NCBI GenBank assembly: GCA_963082975.1
Contig: OY720350.1
Coordinates: 18,694,910-18,758,909, forward strand
From: Labia minor
Lineage: Eukaryota > Arthropoda > Insecta > Dermaptera > Spongiphoridae
Direction: 5' to 3'
Length of the DNA stretch: 64,000 bases
Position 1 is the stretch's first letter. Each line of letters begins with the position of its first letter. The notes below the pieces were generated by a model that did no database searches, was not told where the DNA came from, and saw only the letters and a program-made list of their open reading frames with translations. A program made the position numbers and the translations under genes. Positions 21,947 to 33,856 of the stretch are shown piece by piece.

Positions 21947-23091
21947 TAATGTTTAATTGATTTGATTCTGAAATTTTAGAGGCCTACTCGTATTATTTAT
22001 TTATATCAATATTTATTGAGTTTAATGAAAATTTCCTTCTTATTTCTCTTGTAGAGTTATGAACCCAACACAATTTACTCACTTCCAGACTTTTATAAAA
22101 ACAATATCTACAATTGAATGATTTATATTTCGGACTTTTGTTTATCATTTTATTAAAAAAAAAACAAAAAAAAAAATAATTAAATCCTACTCTTAATATT
22201 AATCTATTGGTGGACGAATACTCATAAAACACTTCAAAAATCTAAAAAGATGGTATATAAAACAAAACGAAATAAAAAAAATTAGAAATACAGTCTATTG
22301 AAAAGTTGAATGAATAATTTAAAACGGATTCAAATATCACTCAAAGTGTAAAATATGTATATTGAATAAGCGATTACGAAATTTCTTTTCTCACTGACGG
22401 CAGGATTTATGAAAGTATTAAAAAAAAGAACAGGTTAGAATTAAACTCTCATTGATAAAATCACGTTCATTGAGTCTAAACCTCAGATGGCTGCTTTCAG
22501 AGACATCTTATCAAAAAAAAAAAAAAAAAAAAATGATTAAAATTCAAATCTACTTCCATTAGAATGATTTGTCCAACTCCGCTCTCTTTCGTCTCATTTT
22601 AATCGGCTTAACGAAGAGCGGAGGGTCCTCTGATGAATAGATTGACAGAAAATAAGGGAAAGAGATATTTCACTTTTATTCTTAACAATTTATTAGTAAT
22701 TCATGAACAAAACATTAAGATATTAAAAATCCGTAGAGAGACATTATACAAGACACTTTTCTATTGATATTCGAAATGACTTGTCTTTTTAATCAAAAAT
22801 TCATCTTTATTACTCTTTCTACATCACATACGATGGAATATTAAACTTAGCTATCAACATTTTCTTTTATTATATTAATATTTATTAATACATCTATCAG
22901 TGAAAATTTTATAATTGAATTATAGATTGTGGCGTGGGATAAGAATAGTAGGAGGAGAAATGCGATTGCTGCAATGAACAACTTTTAATGAAAAATTAAG
23001 ATATTCTTTAAAAATAGATAGATGGATATTTCATTTAAAATTTAATTTTATTAAAATTATAAATTTGTTAATTATTAAACTTGAAGTATTA
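21947..23091. other. AT-rich sequence with a small island at about 22550-22640
   Basis: A poly(A) run lies at about 22515-22533. The patch TCTCATTTTAATCGGCTTAACGAAG at 22594-22618 (shown here only as position) with its flanks has mixed composition and could be a small non-coding element. No gene seen. Confidence 0.5.
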
Positions 23092-23468
23092 CAGTGAACG
23101 CTCTATATAAGCAACTCAATTGAACCAATTTCAATAAAAAAGTTTCTTAGTGGGAAAAAAAGGAGTGTAACAATAATTACCGCTTGGAAAATATTTTTCC
23201 TTTTTTCTTTTAACTGTGCCAGAATAAATATAAATAACTATTCTAATTTACAAGAAATTAACTTCAATACTGGCAGCACAAAACACAAACATATTCCCAT
23301 AACATAATTTTTTTTACAATTTAAGGTTATGTTGTTGTGAACAGCTGTTAACTCAAATATTTAGCTATAAAACCATAAGTTGCTTATACAGAATAGTTGA
23401 ACTAAAAAAAGTTGCTTATAGAGAGGTTGCTTATATAGATTATATAATTTTACTAATACTGTTCACTG
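23092..23468. mobile_element. Tc1/pogo-like MITE
   Basis: Left end CAGTGAACGCTCTATATAAG plus CAACTC (after TA at 23090-23091) is mirrored at the right by GAGGTTGCTTATATAGA and, after about 19 unrelated bases, CTGTTCACTG. This CAGTGAAC-CTCTATAT terminus resembles Tc1/pogo-type inverted repeats. The right TA is mutated. A GTTGCTTATA motif recurs near the right end. No transposase remains. Confidence 0.6.
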
Positions 23469-23647
23469 AATTAGTAAAAAATAAAATAAAATTATTGTTT
23501 ATCGTAGTCCTCCTTCATTTTTTATTTATTTATCGTCTTGAAATGATCAAGATTATTAAAATTATAGTATTATAAATATAAATATATTTGTTTTCCTTGA
23601 TAATTTCCTATTATGAAAAGATATTTATTATTATTTATTTATTATTA

Positions 23648-23698
<51 letters not shown>

Positions 23699-24219
23699 GT
23701 ATGAAGGTATATTAAAAATTGATTTCATTACTCAACAAAAGATAATTTAGATATGATAAAAGAAGGTATAAAAAAACAAACAAAATATAAATAAAGTAGT
23801 ATCTTTATTATTTCTATCGTAATATTTGAAAATAATTTCAAATATAAAAATTACGTTTTTATATGCATATAACTCAGTAAAAGAAACTTTTTATCTTTTA
23901 GTTGCAATTTTTTTGTTTTTTACTTTCAGATAAAACAAATAAAGAGATTATAAAATATTATCGCTGTCGTTTCATAGTCTCGTGTTAAAGATATATACTT
24001 TCCTTTTTATCACTTAATTTTTTTTTTGGTTTTTTAAATAAAACTCGCTTTATTTATATGGAAATATATTAAATAGTTTGCAAATCCTATTTATATTTGT
24101 CTCGAGTAACTAAAATTTCTCAATTTTAGTACTACAAACCACTCTCCTGTATGCAAATAAATTTTTTTGTTTTTGTTTTTATATATTTTTTAATAATTTA
24201 ATTCTGTTGGATTTAATAT
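23469..24219. other. AT-rich sequence with a long (TA)n tract
   Basis: (TA)n at 23651-23687 followed by shorter TA runs. Otherwise A/T-rich, nothing recognised. Confidence 0.6.
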
Positions 24220-24740
24220 ATAGAGCTATAATGCTGAGTTGCTTCGGGGCTTTAATCGGATGCGATGCCACGAACTTATTAACTCGTTGGGCGCAGTTGT
24301 ATCAGGGGTGGGTTTTTGGGGCTGGTTTGCCTCAATCATAAACTGACCATACTGCCGACGTAGTGCTGGAGGGAAAGGGGAGGGGAGGGGGTTGAGGTGG
24401 TAACCAGGGGCGGCTTTAAAGCCCGGCTGGACCTGTGCGATTACGATTTATAGGATTTAATCAGGTTTAATCGCAAATGGTGGGAGGAGGCCATGTCCGG
24501 TTGAGATTACGACTGGAACTACCTCCCCTCCTCCCCATTCCTATTGCGCTCTGATTACATCCCCAACTCGCTAGAATCACCCTCAAGGCAACATACAATC
24601 TTAGCAGGATTGTATTGTATACAATATTAGGAACTATAGTTTAGATGTAGAGTAATAGTCAAGTAGCCTATAGGGGAATTAACCCTCCCCTCCCTCCCCC
24701 CCCCCCTCCTTCTCTCTCCCACGCATATTCAAACATCAAT
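24220..24740. promoter_or_regulatory. Large GC-richer unique island (candidate conserved non-coding element)
   Basis: About 500 bp of high-complexity sequence with GGGGCTTTAATCGGATGC, TTATAGGATTTAATCAGG and GTTTAATCGCAAATGG (TAATC cores, the type bound by Otx/bicoid-class homeodomains). Purine runs occur near 24370-24390 and a C-run near 24696-24708. No convincing open frame. Functional call is inference. Confidence 0.35.
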
Positions 24741-25272
24741 CTAAACTCAATGATTTATAATTATTTTCATTTATTCATAATAGAATAGGTATTAAATTTG
24801 GAAGCCCAGTTCATGGTTTCATATCCATGTTAAAAGAGAGGGTAGAGAAATATTATCATATATATTAAATATTCTTCTGTATATATACTCATCTAATATA
24901 ATAATATAATATGTGTACATATACCTACATTAAACTATAATATATTTTGCAATAAACATAATTTAGATAATATAACTTTGATAAATATTATATTACTTAA
25001 ATAATTCGAAAATAATTGAATCATTCAAAGAATGAAATAATTAGAATGAATTTATTATTATATATAATAAATAATTAGTATTGTACTGAAAAATGATGAT
25101 TTGATGAGATTTCAAATATAAGCAATTAAATTTAATACTACGTATATTTTACATTTCGATAAAGAAGAGAATTATTTTTCTGAAATTATAAATAATTGTT
25201 TACTATAAAAGATAAATATATAAAATTAACGAATAAAGAAATAAAATAAAAATTCACTGTCTAATAAATAAG
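24741..25272. other. AT-rich intergenic sequence, nothing recognised
   Basis: A/T-rich sequence between the island and HINE-A copy 6. Confidence 0.6.
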
Positions 25273-25796
25273 TCAGGAGTGTCTCCGCTCGGCTATCTCG
25301 CAAATTTGAATTGGATTGATTAACATTATATGTAAATTAAATTTATTTAATTATAAATTAAAATTAATTCATAATATTTATTAAACCAGCGCGTGTTTGG
25401 CTCTTTGTTTGGTGGTACCACGTCTCGTGCTGGCGTGTGATTTGCAGTGTTAAAAAATTAATTCCGGTACTTTCAGTGATTCTATATAATATAGCAGTTT
25501 CAAACAATTTTTAATCATGTGAAAAACTATCAAACTTATATCTTTATTTTTTCGGTCAGTTTAGAGGGAAAAAATTCCAAACGTGGTAGAAAACTAGATA
25601 GAAAAATACGAATTTTGAATAATGCCCGTAAACCAAATTTCATTATTCTAGCTCAAACCTTTTTCGCGTAATCTTGTCTACACACAGACACACACAGAGA
25701 CATTTTTCTCAACCTTAGTGAAAATGATTGAGGGACCTTCAGAACATAAAAATATCAAAATTTCGACATCAAAAATCTGGTGAGATAGAAAAAATA
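25273..25796 (-). mobile_element. HINE-A copy 6
   Basis: Minus orientation, from TCAGGAGTGTCTCCGCTCGG to GGTGAGATAGAAAAAA. Several short deletions relative to the consensus, including part of the GATTCAATCAAGC block and the CTCTTCCGGTTGAGC block. A short (CA)n remains near 25682-25698. Confidence 0.8.
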
Positions 25797-26459
25797 AGTA
25801 AAAAAAAATGTATTTATTTTTCGGAGCTAATTTAATTTTTCAAACCCGCTCATACATAAAATAGTGACAGATGAGCCTCTCGAAATAAGTCATGTTCTAG
25901 TGGCGTCACCTATTGAAAAATCCCTGAACTTTTCAGCACATGTAGTAATTCAAAAGAAAACCCTTTACTTGTATATTTGTGGTAATGACTCCAATAGACT
26001 GACACTTAAAAAATATATATCTTTAATTAAATAGTTAATAGTTAAAAGATAATCTCTTATAAATATTAAATTCCATCCCTGTATGATTTTCAAAAGGACA
26101 GTCTTTATTTTTTAAATTTATTTAGCTTAATTTTACCAAAGTATAAATAATATAATAAATATACTTAATAATAATAATATTGGGGAGGGTGTTTGAAAAT
26201 AAAAAAAATAATTTTATATAAAAATAAGATACATGAGTTTTTGCTAATAATCGTTTTCTTGAAATCATAATATATTTTTCTTTTTTTTTTCTTTCTAAAG
26301 TTAAAAATTGAAAAAGATTTATAATTAACATAGATAAGAGTTGGCCATTAAAATAAATAATACTTATTTTGTGAAAGTATATACAATTTTTATTAGATTT
26401 TGAGTTTTTTTTTAATAAAAATTCTATTTTATAAAGGATTTAATTAAAATGAAAAATTT
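25797..26459. other. AT-rich sequence with a possible mariner end
   Basis: The block at 25868-25960 (GATGAGCCTCTCGAAATAAG, TAGTGGCGTCACCTATTGAA, GAACTTTTCAGCACATG) resembles a solitary mariner 3' region, but no partner terminus was found. The rest is A/T-rich. Confidence 0.35.
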
Positions 26460-26990
26460 ATGTTGGAAAAATCTTGACGTTCGGATTGAATTTACCATTT
26501 GACTAATGGAGAGTAATTAAAATTGTATAAACGAAGGTATAAATTAATTACATTTCATTCTTAAGCTAAAGGACCAGGCGAATATTTGAATTCATTAATT
26601 CATGGTAGAATGAATCAAGTCGAGGATTTACAGAGCCAGCAGGTGGCTGATTGTCTAATTGCATCTGTTGCCTATGGACGAAACGATTAAAAGCTCATTT
26701 CAGGGTTGGGGAAAAAAAAAGACGGGGTTTCAGGATTTCAGAATAAGGAATTAAGAGGAAGTCGAATGACAGGGTGGACACGGTAAATATTTTCTAGGCG
26801 TGGTTTGGAGAAGACAAAAAGACGAATCCAATGGATATTAACGAGATTGAATGGAGACAAAAGAAAGGACATTCTGTGCGAGGTGGGGGGTCGTTTGTCA
26901 CGCAAACAAACACAAACGAATGGGATCAGGTTTATAAATAAAACATGGATAACGCGATGGGAATTCACCCTTTAAACGATCGTCATGTTG
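26460..26990. promoter_or_regulatory. GC-richer unique island (candidate regulatory element)
   Basis: Mixed-composition sequence including TTGAATTCATTAATTCATGG, GGTGGCTGATTGTCTAATTG and GATTAAAAGCTCATTTC, with Hox/homeodomain-type TAAT cores. A 76-codon open stretch on the minus strand (26738-26968) shows no domain. Candidate conserved non-coding element. Confidence 0.3.
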
Positions 26991-27448
26991 CAAAATAACA
27001 AATATTATTTATCAATGCCTTAACATAAAACAAAAAAAATAAAAAAAATTAAAAAATAAATAAATATTTGATTTATTATTGAATGGAAGAAATTCAGTTT
27101 TGGAAAAATAATAAATCAATAATTATTAGATAAAAAATATGATATATTTATTGAATTTTTATGGAAATTTAGATCAAATCTACCTTTTAAGTAAAGTCTA
27201 AGCAAAAATATTATAAACTAGTTGGTCTTAGAAATATACTCTTTGAAAATTTACTTTTAATATTATTTAATTAATAATCATAACTATTAAATTATATCAT
27301 ATGCATATGTATATGGTTAATTTAATAAAAAAAAAGTATTTTTTTTAATCGTTAAAATTGAAAACAAGATTCCATTCATAAGTTGATAAGCAATAATTGT
27401 TGAGAGATTTTGCAATTGTATGATGGCGTTAACTTTTATTTAGATAAT

Positions 27449-27484
<36 letters not shown>

Positions 27485-27540
27485 TATATTATATCATTAA
27501 AATATAACTTTTCAAGAAAAATTTCCAAAAAAATATAATA
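26991..27540. other. AT-rich sequence with (TA)n tract
   Basis: (TA)n at about 27455-27482, then A/T-rich sequence up to the mariner-type MITE. Confidence 0.6.
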
Positions 27541-27896
27541 GGTTGGGAAAAAAGTAATCCATTATTTTGCCGGTAGATCGCGTTAGTCAATGACAGCTTC
27601 TGTACTCTCGACTCCACAATCTCAAATTTTTGTTCATTGTCAGGTGACATTTCAAAGTAACTTTACCTTATTTTGTTTAGTGCAATTACAGAGGGCTAAA
27701 AATGGAACTCAAAAAACAGAAAATTAGGCACATTTAATAGTTTTTTTTATCCATAAAGGGAAGAATTCAAGCCAGGTTAACAGTGTTTATTGTTGAACAA
27801 AACGATACTTATTTGACCTATATCGGACAATCCAAACTATGTTAACTAAACTAATAAATTTCACCCAAAAATAAATGGATTACTTTTTCCCCGACC
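27541..27896 (+). mobile_element. Mariner-type MITE (GGTTGGGAAAAAAGTAATCC family)
   Basis: Flanked by TA on both sides (27539-27540 and 27897-27898). The termini GGTTGGGAAAAAAGTAATCC and GGATTACTTTTTCCCCGACC are inverted repeats extending to about 28 bp. An internal ATG near 27702 starts MELKKQKIRHI before stops, which looks like the beginning of a mariner transposase; nearly all of the coding region is deleted. Confidence 0.85.
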
Positions 27897-28379
27897 TAAT
27901 AATATTATATTTTGAACATCCCAATTAAAAGTTCAAAAATTAATATAAAATTCAATTTACTATATTTTTTGACTGAAATATAAACAAAAAGAATAAAACC
28001 AAAGATTGAATTGGAATATATACATTCCACACTATTTATTATCATATAATTAATTTTATTATTACTTAATTTTATTCAAAGTAGTCAAGTTCTCACGAAG
28101 TCTGATCATAGAAAACCTTTACCCCGTTTTTTTCTTTTCTTAATTCTATTCTTTTTAAAAAATATTTATATAATTTAATAATAAAATAATAATAATAATA
28201 ATAATTTAATGGTAATCAATGATTCTATTTGTTTGTAGAATTCATTTTTTGGTGATACATAATTTTCACAATAGAAATTTAATTTCCTTTCTTCTCAATT
28301 CATTCTACCATGAGGGAAGAATAATTGACAATAAAAAAAAAAAAATAGAAAGAAAAATAAGTGTCAAAACACAATCAAT
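27897..28379. other. AT-rich intergenic sequence, nothing recognised
   Basis: A/T-rich, with a short (AAT)n near 28185-28204. Confidence 0.6.
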
Positions 28380-28580
28380 TTTTCATGGACGTTGGTGAAT
28401 GGTATTTAATAGAAGTTTTTTTGGTGGTGTTGGTGTTTTGGGATTTCTGTTATCCTGTTAGGAGTTTCGTTATAATAGTTAACTAGTATCCGGAGCCCCC
28501 CGTGGTGAGCGTTTCAAATTGGAGCCCCAATTAATCATTGACAGTATGGTCGTGTTTGAACTCTGATGATAACCATGATG
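28380..28580. promoter_or_regulatory. Small GC-richer unique island
   Basis: Contains GGTGGTGTTGGTGTTTTGGG, CCGGAGCCCCCCGTGG and CCCCAATTAATCATTGACAG. No open frame of note. Candidate non-coding element. Confidence 0.25.
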
Positions 28581-28789
28581 AATTCCAAACGACTTTTTAT
28601 ATGATATTGAGAAATATCTAAAAAATTAATTTAATTTATTCTTATTTTGTTTTACATAATATATAATCATATTTTATTGTAGAAATACATTTAGAAATAA
28701 ATATATTAGAAATAAATTAATAAATGATTATAATAAACTAAAATTTTATCATTATTTAATATTAAATCAAGTACTTTTTTTAAAACAAT

Positions 28790-29634
28790 ACTAATAATTG
28801 GCTCAGTGGGTAGAGTACGAGATTTCTACACAGGAAGCCTGAGTTCGAATCCCAGCATAGAACTCAAGATTATTTATTTAATAAAAATAAAAATCTAATT
28901 CAATTTAACATCAGCTGCTGCGGGTAGCGGGTAGATACCTTCTCACGATCCCGGTGAGAGACAGATCTACCTCAGTGAGTGGCGCCCACTGCCCTACGCG
29001 AGCACATGCATTTTCTCTCATTCCTCGACCAAGGGAGTGCATGCCCTACCCAAATCATCCATCCAGACCCAATCCCCTTTATTTCCTCTTCCTTCTTTCC
29101 AATCCACGCGTCAGGCTGTAGCGACAGGCCGGCTGGATCATCTTCGCGTCGCATCAACAATTAATGGAGAAATGTTATACGGCTAACAGCTAGGGCGTCC
29201 CCTGCAAGCGACGCGCATTGTCAGCACCTGGGCGATGCGAGAAATGGGTTAGGGTTACCCACCTATGGACGAGGTGGGCTAAAGAAGATAGTCTAACATC
29301 CACATCCACATCTACATCCACATCGACATCATCACCGACACAAACATCGTCACATCGGTCAGCATCAGCATCATTGCCATCAACCTCACTCAAATCGTCC
29401 ACAGCTACATCAAAATCGTCAACACCATCATCACCGTCATCGAAGGTTGAGTACCAAAAAGACCGCATGGGAGGCCTAAAACCAGCTGGTCCTGCCGTGT
29501 AACGGGAGATCTAATGGCATCTGATCTCTCTACAGACGACGCCAACAACAGATTTAGTTGGCGCCAATTAACGAGAAGAGCCGACCCCACACCCCGTGGG
29601 AAATAAGGCTAAGAAGAAGAAGAGACTAATAATT
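28790..29634 (+). mobile_element. SINE-2: long tRNA-headed SINE with perfect 10-bp target duplication
   Basis: The element (28800-29624, 825 bp) is bracketed by ACTAATAATT at 28790-28799 and 29625-29634. Box A is GGCTCAGTGGGTAGAG (28800-28815) and box B GAGTTCGAATCCCA (28841-28854), both close to tRNA consensus. The body shares CAATTTAACATCAGCTGC with SINE-1 but the head is a different tRNA-like sequence. An (ACATCN)n array at 29295-29331 expands the body. The tail is AAGAAGAAGAAGAG. Open frames across it (61-94 codons) are Ser/Thr or Asp/Val repeats from the array and are not genes. Confidence 0.85.
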
Positions 29635-29780
29635 TTTTATTAAGAAATAAATAAATCACATTAAGAAAGTTTTATAATATATGAATGATTGTTTAATATG
29701 TAATGAATTATTATTATTATTATTAAATTCACTGCCCTATTGTATATAATCTGTGGTATAACAATTCAAAATTTAGAACA

Positions 29781-30010
29781 CAGAAGCAAAACCGATTAAC
29801 TCCAATTTTTTAAATTTTGCTAGGAATATAATGTAATGTAATCTGCAACATATGAAGTAAATAATAGACTTGATAATCTTAATATTGCAATGCAATGTAC
29901 ATTTTTCTGTAATCAATAATGCCTGAATTTCCTACAAGCTGTGAACTTTGGGCTTCCTTTTCTCAGTTTATTTATATGTACATATGTGGAGTTAATCGCT
30001 TTGGCTTCTG
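29781..30010. mobile_element. MITE with ~25-bp inverted repeats
   Basis: Left CAGAAGCAAAACCGATTAAC (then TCCA) and right TGGAGTTAATCGCTTTGGCT (then TCTG) are inverted repeats differing at two or three positions. About 180 bp of A/T-rich sequence lies between. Target duplication not resolved, so the superfamily is uncertain. Confidence 0.65.
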
Positions 30011-30370
30011 AGTGGCACAAATATTAAATGCCTTTAATTTTGTTATTTTTCATTAAAATTTTTAAAATGCAAAATCTATAAATAATAATATATAGAAGTG
30101 GTTAATTCTGTGCTCTTCTCACAATAGTTAATGAAAATTTGGATCTCGACGTTTCGGCGTGTAATTAGGTACCATTATCAAAAAATTTTTGGGATTTTGA
30201 ACCAATCCGGAACTAACTACTAATAAACAAAACATTCACAGAAACCTAAACGTGAAAAATTGTAAATATAGATTGTAAAAAATAATTTCAATTCAATAAT
30301 AATTATTTTTTGTAATTCTCAGTGCAACCTTTTTGATACACATGACACGTTGTTGAGTTACGTTACGTGT
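30011..30370. other. AT-rich sequence with a retroelement-like motif
   Basis: The block GGATCTCGACGTTTCGGCGT followed by TAATTAGGTACCATTATCAA (30141-30180) resembles a CGACGTTTCGG-type motif I have seen near retroelement termini. No coding remnants accompany it, so the assignment is weak. Confidence 0.3.
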
Positions 30371-30605
30371 CTTCCGGTACATTCAGCGATTCAATCAAGC
30401 TGAAATTCTATATATAGCAGTTTTATACAATTTTTAATCATTTGAAAAATTATCAAACATATATCTTTATTTTTACGATGAATTTAGAGGAAAAAAAACG
30501 TGAAAATGATTCAGGAACCTTCAAAACTTATAAAAACATCAAAATCTCAACAACGAAAATTTTCGTGATCGCAATACTAACTTATCTCTGGCGAGATAGT
30601 AAAAA
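30371..30605 (-). mobile_element. HINE-A copy 7, partial with internal deletion
   Basis: Minus orientation. It starts inside the element at TTCCGGTACATTCAGCGATT and jumps from the GAGGAAAAAAAA block directly to GTGAAAATGATTCAGG, removing the microsatellite core. It ends with the 5' terminus GGCGAGATAGTAAAAA. Confidence 0.8.
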
Positions 30606-30713
30606 TACAATGAAATTCTGTTTCAAAAATAACATTTTTTTTTTATTTTGGTGTGGAAAATACTTGTAAATAAAGTTAGTTTAATGTCAAGAGACTCATA
30701 ATTATTTAAAAAA

Positions 30714-31008
30714 AACATATATCTTTATTTTTACGGTCAGTTTAGAGGAAAAAAAATGAAAACGTGGTAGGTAATGACCCTCTTTCGGTTGATAGAAATC
30801 TACGTATTTTGAATAATGCCCGTATACCAAATTTCATGATTCTAGCTCAAACCGTTTTTGCGTAATCTTGTCTACAAACATACACACATACACACACACA
30901 CACACATATTTTTCTCAACCTTAGTGAAAATGATTCAGGAACCTTCAAAACGTATAAAAACATCAAAATGTTCGTGATTGCAATACTATCTCTGGTGAGA
31001 TACTAAAA
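30714..31008 (-). mobile_element. HINE-A copy 8, 5' half only
   Basis: Minus orientation. It begins at ACATATATCTTTATTTTTAC and ends TCTGGTGAGATACTAAAAAA, with a (CA)n core near 30884-30906. The 3' half with the hairpin is absent. It lies about 110 bp from copy 7 in the same orientation, so both may have come from one larger locus. Confidence 0.8.
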
Positions 31009-32736
31009 AACATCAAAACAAAACTAAAAACAATCTTAATAAATTAATTTAATTAATCTTTGTGTACTTAATGCTACTTTATTCTACTCTGAGTTAGAGA
31101 TTCGTTATACATTTCTCTCAATACTACCACATTTATATTATAATATCTCTAACGCAACGTTCTTACATTTTATAGTGGTAGGATATTTTATTTGATCACA
31201 AGATAAGGCGATTCAGCAAATCTTCAATTCAAAAGGGTGAGCCACTCTTGAGCCCTATTTTGCGTCCAATGTCACGTCATCTCAGACGATATTTTATTTA
31301 TATTCTGGACAAGGATTTCAATTTCGATTGAATTTTCTATTTTTTCAAACTGATAAATCGATATAACGGATGAATGGTTATATTATGTGTAAATAATTTC
31401 GTTTACGTTGGAATTTGTCTTTTATTCTTGGTTTGGATTTGAAATAACAAAAAAAATTTCATTCAAACGACAAATAATAAATAAAAAGAATTTTTATTAG
31501 AAACGCACACACATTTATAGAAATACTATAAATTTACTAATTTCTTCTAATACTTTGAAATATTTCAGTAATTATTTGAGCACATTACTTTGTTTTTCTT
31601 TCCGTCTTGTGGATTTGATCCCGCATTTCTTCTTAAGTTTTTTTATTTAGAGCTCACGTCTCTTGAAAATTTTATAGTTCCTCTTAGTCAATTTTCTGCT
31701 CAATGTATAAAAAATTCATTGAGTTATTTATGTTTTTTTTTATCTTCAAATGGAAGAAACAATTTAATTAACTTAGTAACTCTCTTTTTATTTTGAAGGA
31801 GTAAGTAATTGTTTGAAATGGAATAAAATATTTATGCTCTAAAAAGAGAAAAAAAAGTGCTTGGATATTTGTTTTGCAATTTAATTTTCAATTTATATAA
31901 GGGTTTCAATCAAGTACTAATTATATGAATCAAATCTCAAGGAGGATATGATTATTTATTTAAATTTAAAGTAACCTATATTATTTTATTTATGTGATTC
32001 TATTTAATTATTTAATTTTAAATGTTCCTGTTACGCAAATTACTTATATAATCAATTAAAGTGAATAATAGTTTATATTAAAAAAGTAATAAACTAAAAC
32101 TAAACTCAAAAAAAAAAAATATTAAGAATAATTTAAATTTAATGACCCAATTTACTTCCTAAAAGTACATCTAATGATCTTTTAATTACCAAATGGCCCA
32201 CTAAGCACAGATATAAATAAATTGAAAAACACACCGAGAATGTTTAAATTCAAATTATTCGGATTAAATATTTATTTTTGAAAAATTAGTTTTAGTTTAA
32301 CAAAATTAAATAAAATAGTTTTATGACTAGATACGGTTAAATTTATTTATACATTAAATATATATATATATAATATATGAAACAATTTAAGGAATTTGTC
32401 TAAATAATATATTTGTAGGAATATTCAATGTAAAAATTGAATAGAGTTGAAGAAAATATTTAGGTGAGTATACATATGAGTAAATAAAAATAGACGAATT
32501 AACTAAAAAGACTTCAGTTACAAACTTCTTTTTTATTTTAGCTATGCTTATTACATACCTATCCACAAATAGACCATTTTTTAAACTCAAAATTTGTATT
32601 GGTTTTAATAATTCGAATTTGAATATTTGACTAGTAACAATGCTTCTTATTATTCATAAGCAAGGGATTAAATTTTCGAAATAAATTACATAATAATATT
32701 TTTATATTTTATTTAATGTATTATTAACACACAAAG
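31009..32736. other. AT-rich sequence with a small island at about 31190-31330
   Basis: The patch GATTCAGCAAATCTTCAATT to CGTCATCTCAGACGATA (about 31208-31290) has mixed composition. The rest is A/T-rich; short open frames have hydrophobic low-complexity translations and are not called. Confidence 0.5.
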
Positions 32737-33545
32737 TGAACATACAAAACGTAAAATTTTAAAATGTAGAAAAATTAAAATACTTAGGTTTTGTAATCAC
32801 GAAGGATAATAATATTCGAGAAGAATTTAAATCAATGTTCCAATAGGGTAACGCCTGTTATCATGCAGTAAAGAGGCTTAACTCGTCAAAATTATTAACA
32901 AAGGGGATCAAAATTAAAATATATAAAACTAAACTCTATTGTTCTCCGTGAAACAAAGTTTTTGGCGCCATCTGGTTATGCTGACATTCGAAAATATAAT
33001 AAAAAATTGGGCTTGTGTGTGTGTTGTGTGTATGTGTTTGGTCTTTACAAAACCAAACTCACAAGTCCGATTTTTTTTCAGATAGTTACTGCCAGCAAAC
33101 TTTGTTTCATCGAGAACAATAGAGTTTAGCAGTCTGTTAGATGGTCTGTGCCATTGGTATTATATGTCTGTGAGGCATGGTCTATGACCCTGGGAGACGA
33201 GAGTAGATTTAGAGTATTTGAAAATAGGATACTTCGCAGCATTTATGGGGCAAAGAAAGGTGTAGTCGAGGAATTGCATGGCCTCTTCAGACATAATTAG
33301 GGTTATAAAATCGAGAAGGTTGCGATGGGCAGGTGGCTAAAATGGGAGAGGAAAGCGCGGCGAAAAATATATTGGTGGGGAGACTGAGTGAGAAACGTCC
33401 GCTTGGAAGTCCAAGGTGGATGGATAATATAGGAAGGGAGAGAGATGGGAGAGGGTAGGAATTGGAGGGATGTGACTCAAAATAGGGATACTTGGGGAAG
33501 CGTGGTAGGTGCGACAAAGAATTTTCGAGTTCCGTAGAGCCACAG
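32737..33545 (+). pseudogene. Non-LTR retrotransposon reverse transcriptase C-terminus, interrupted by a MITE
   Basis: Before the insertion the reading is EKLKYLGFVITKDNNIREEF … GNACYHAVKRLNSSKLL … IKIYKT. After it, VPLVLYVCEAWSMTLGDE … RVFENRILRSIYG … RPLGSPRWMDNI … RERWERVGI. This order (KYLG, SSKLL, VLYGCE-W, FE-ILR-IYG, RP-GRPR-RW-DN) is that of the thumb and C-terminal region of arthropod non-LTR reverse transcriptases. Stops and frameshifts occur throughout. The clade is unresolved. The 3' end reads CGAGTTCCGTAGAGCCACAG, as in the fragment near 33810. Confidence 0.85.
32932..33126. mobile_element. Tc1/mariner-type MITE nested in a retrotransposon
   Basis: TA duplications at 32930-32931 and 33127-33128 flank a 195-bp element. 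Its ends AACTCTATTGTTCTC and GAGAACAATAGAGTT are perfect inverted repeats that extend, with small differences, through TGAAACAAAGTTT to about 33 bp. The interior has (TG)n and a smaller inverted repeat (TGTGTTTGGTCTTTACAAAACCAAACTCACA region). Removing it and one TA restores continuity of the reverse transcriptase homology. Confidence 0.9.
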
Positions 33546-33784
33546 AGATAAATTTATATTAAGAAAAATAAAAACTACCTATCCATATTAAATGGTATAT
33601 ACACATTTTTATTTTTAAAAAAATAATAAAAGTTCAAATAATTAAATCTAGTAAACAAATTCAATAACGAATAAATTGCTATTAATTTATTTTTTTTCCA
33701 GTTAGTTTCCTAAAGTACAGCATAAATTCCTCCCTGTATCTGAAATTTTTATACGAGACAAAATGAGAAAAGGGATGTTAGTAA

Positions 33785-33856
33785 ACTTTTTTGGTGCTAT
33801 GGCCTAGAACTTTCGAATTCCGTAGAGCCAGAAAGATAGATAGATAGATCTAATGT
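33785..33856 (+). mobile_element. Non-LTR retrotransposon 3'-terminal fragment with (GATA)n tail
   Basis: TGGCCTAGAACTTTCGAATT then CCGTAGAGCCAGAAAGATAG is the same 3' end as the element above, followed by (GATA)n. It is about 240 bp from that copy. Only the last 60-70 bp are recognisable. Confidence 0.65.

Noticed and set aside
28800..28870. Free-standing tRNA gene (GGCTCAGTGGGTAGAG head)
   Set aside because: No matching acceptor stem; it is the head of SINE-2.
29190..29502. Overlapping open frames of 92-94 codons on both strands
   Set aside because: They translate a hexamer array (ACATCN)n into Ser/Thr or Asp/Val repeats inside SINE-2; no gene features.
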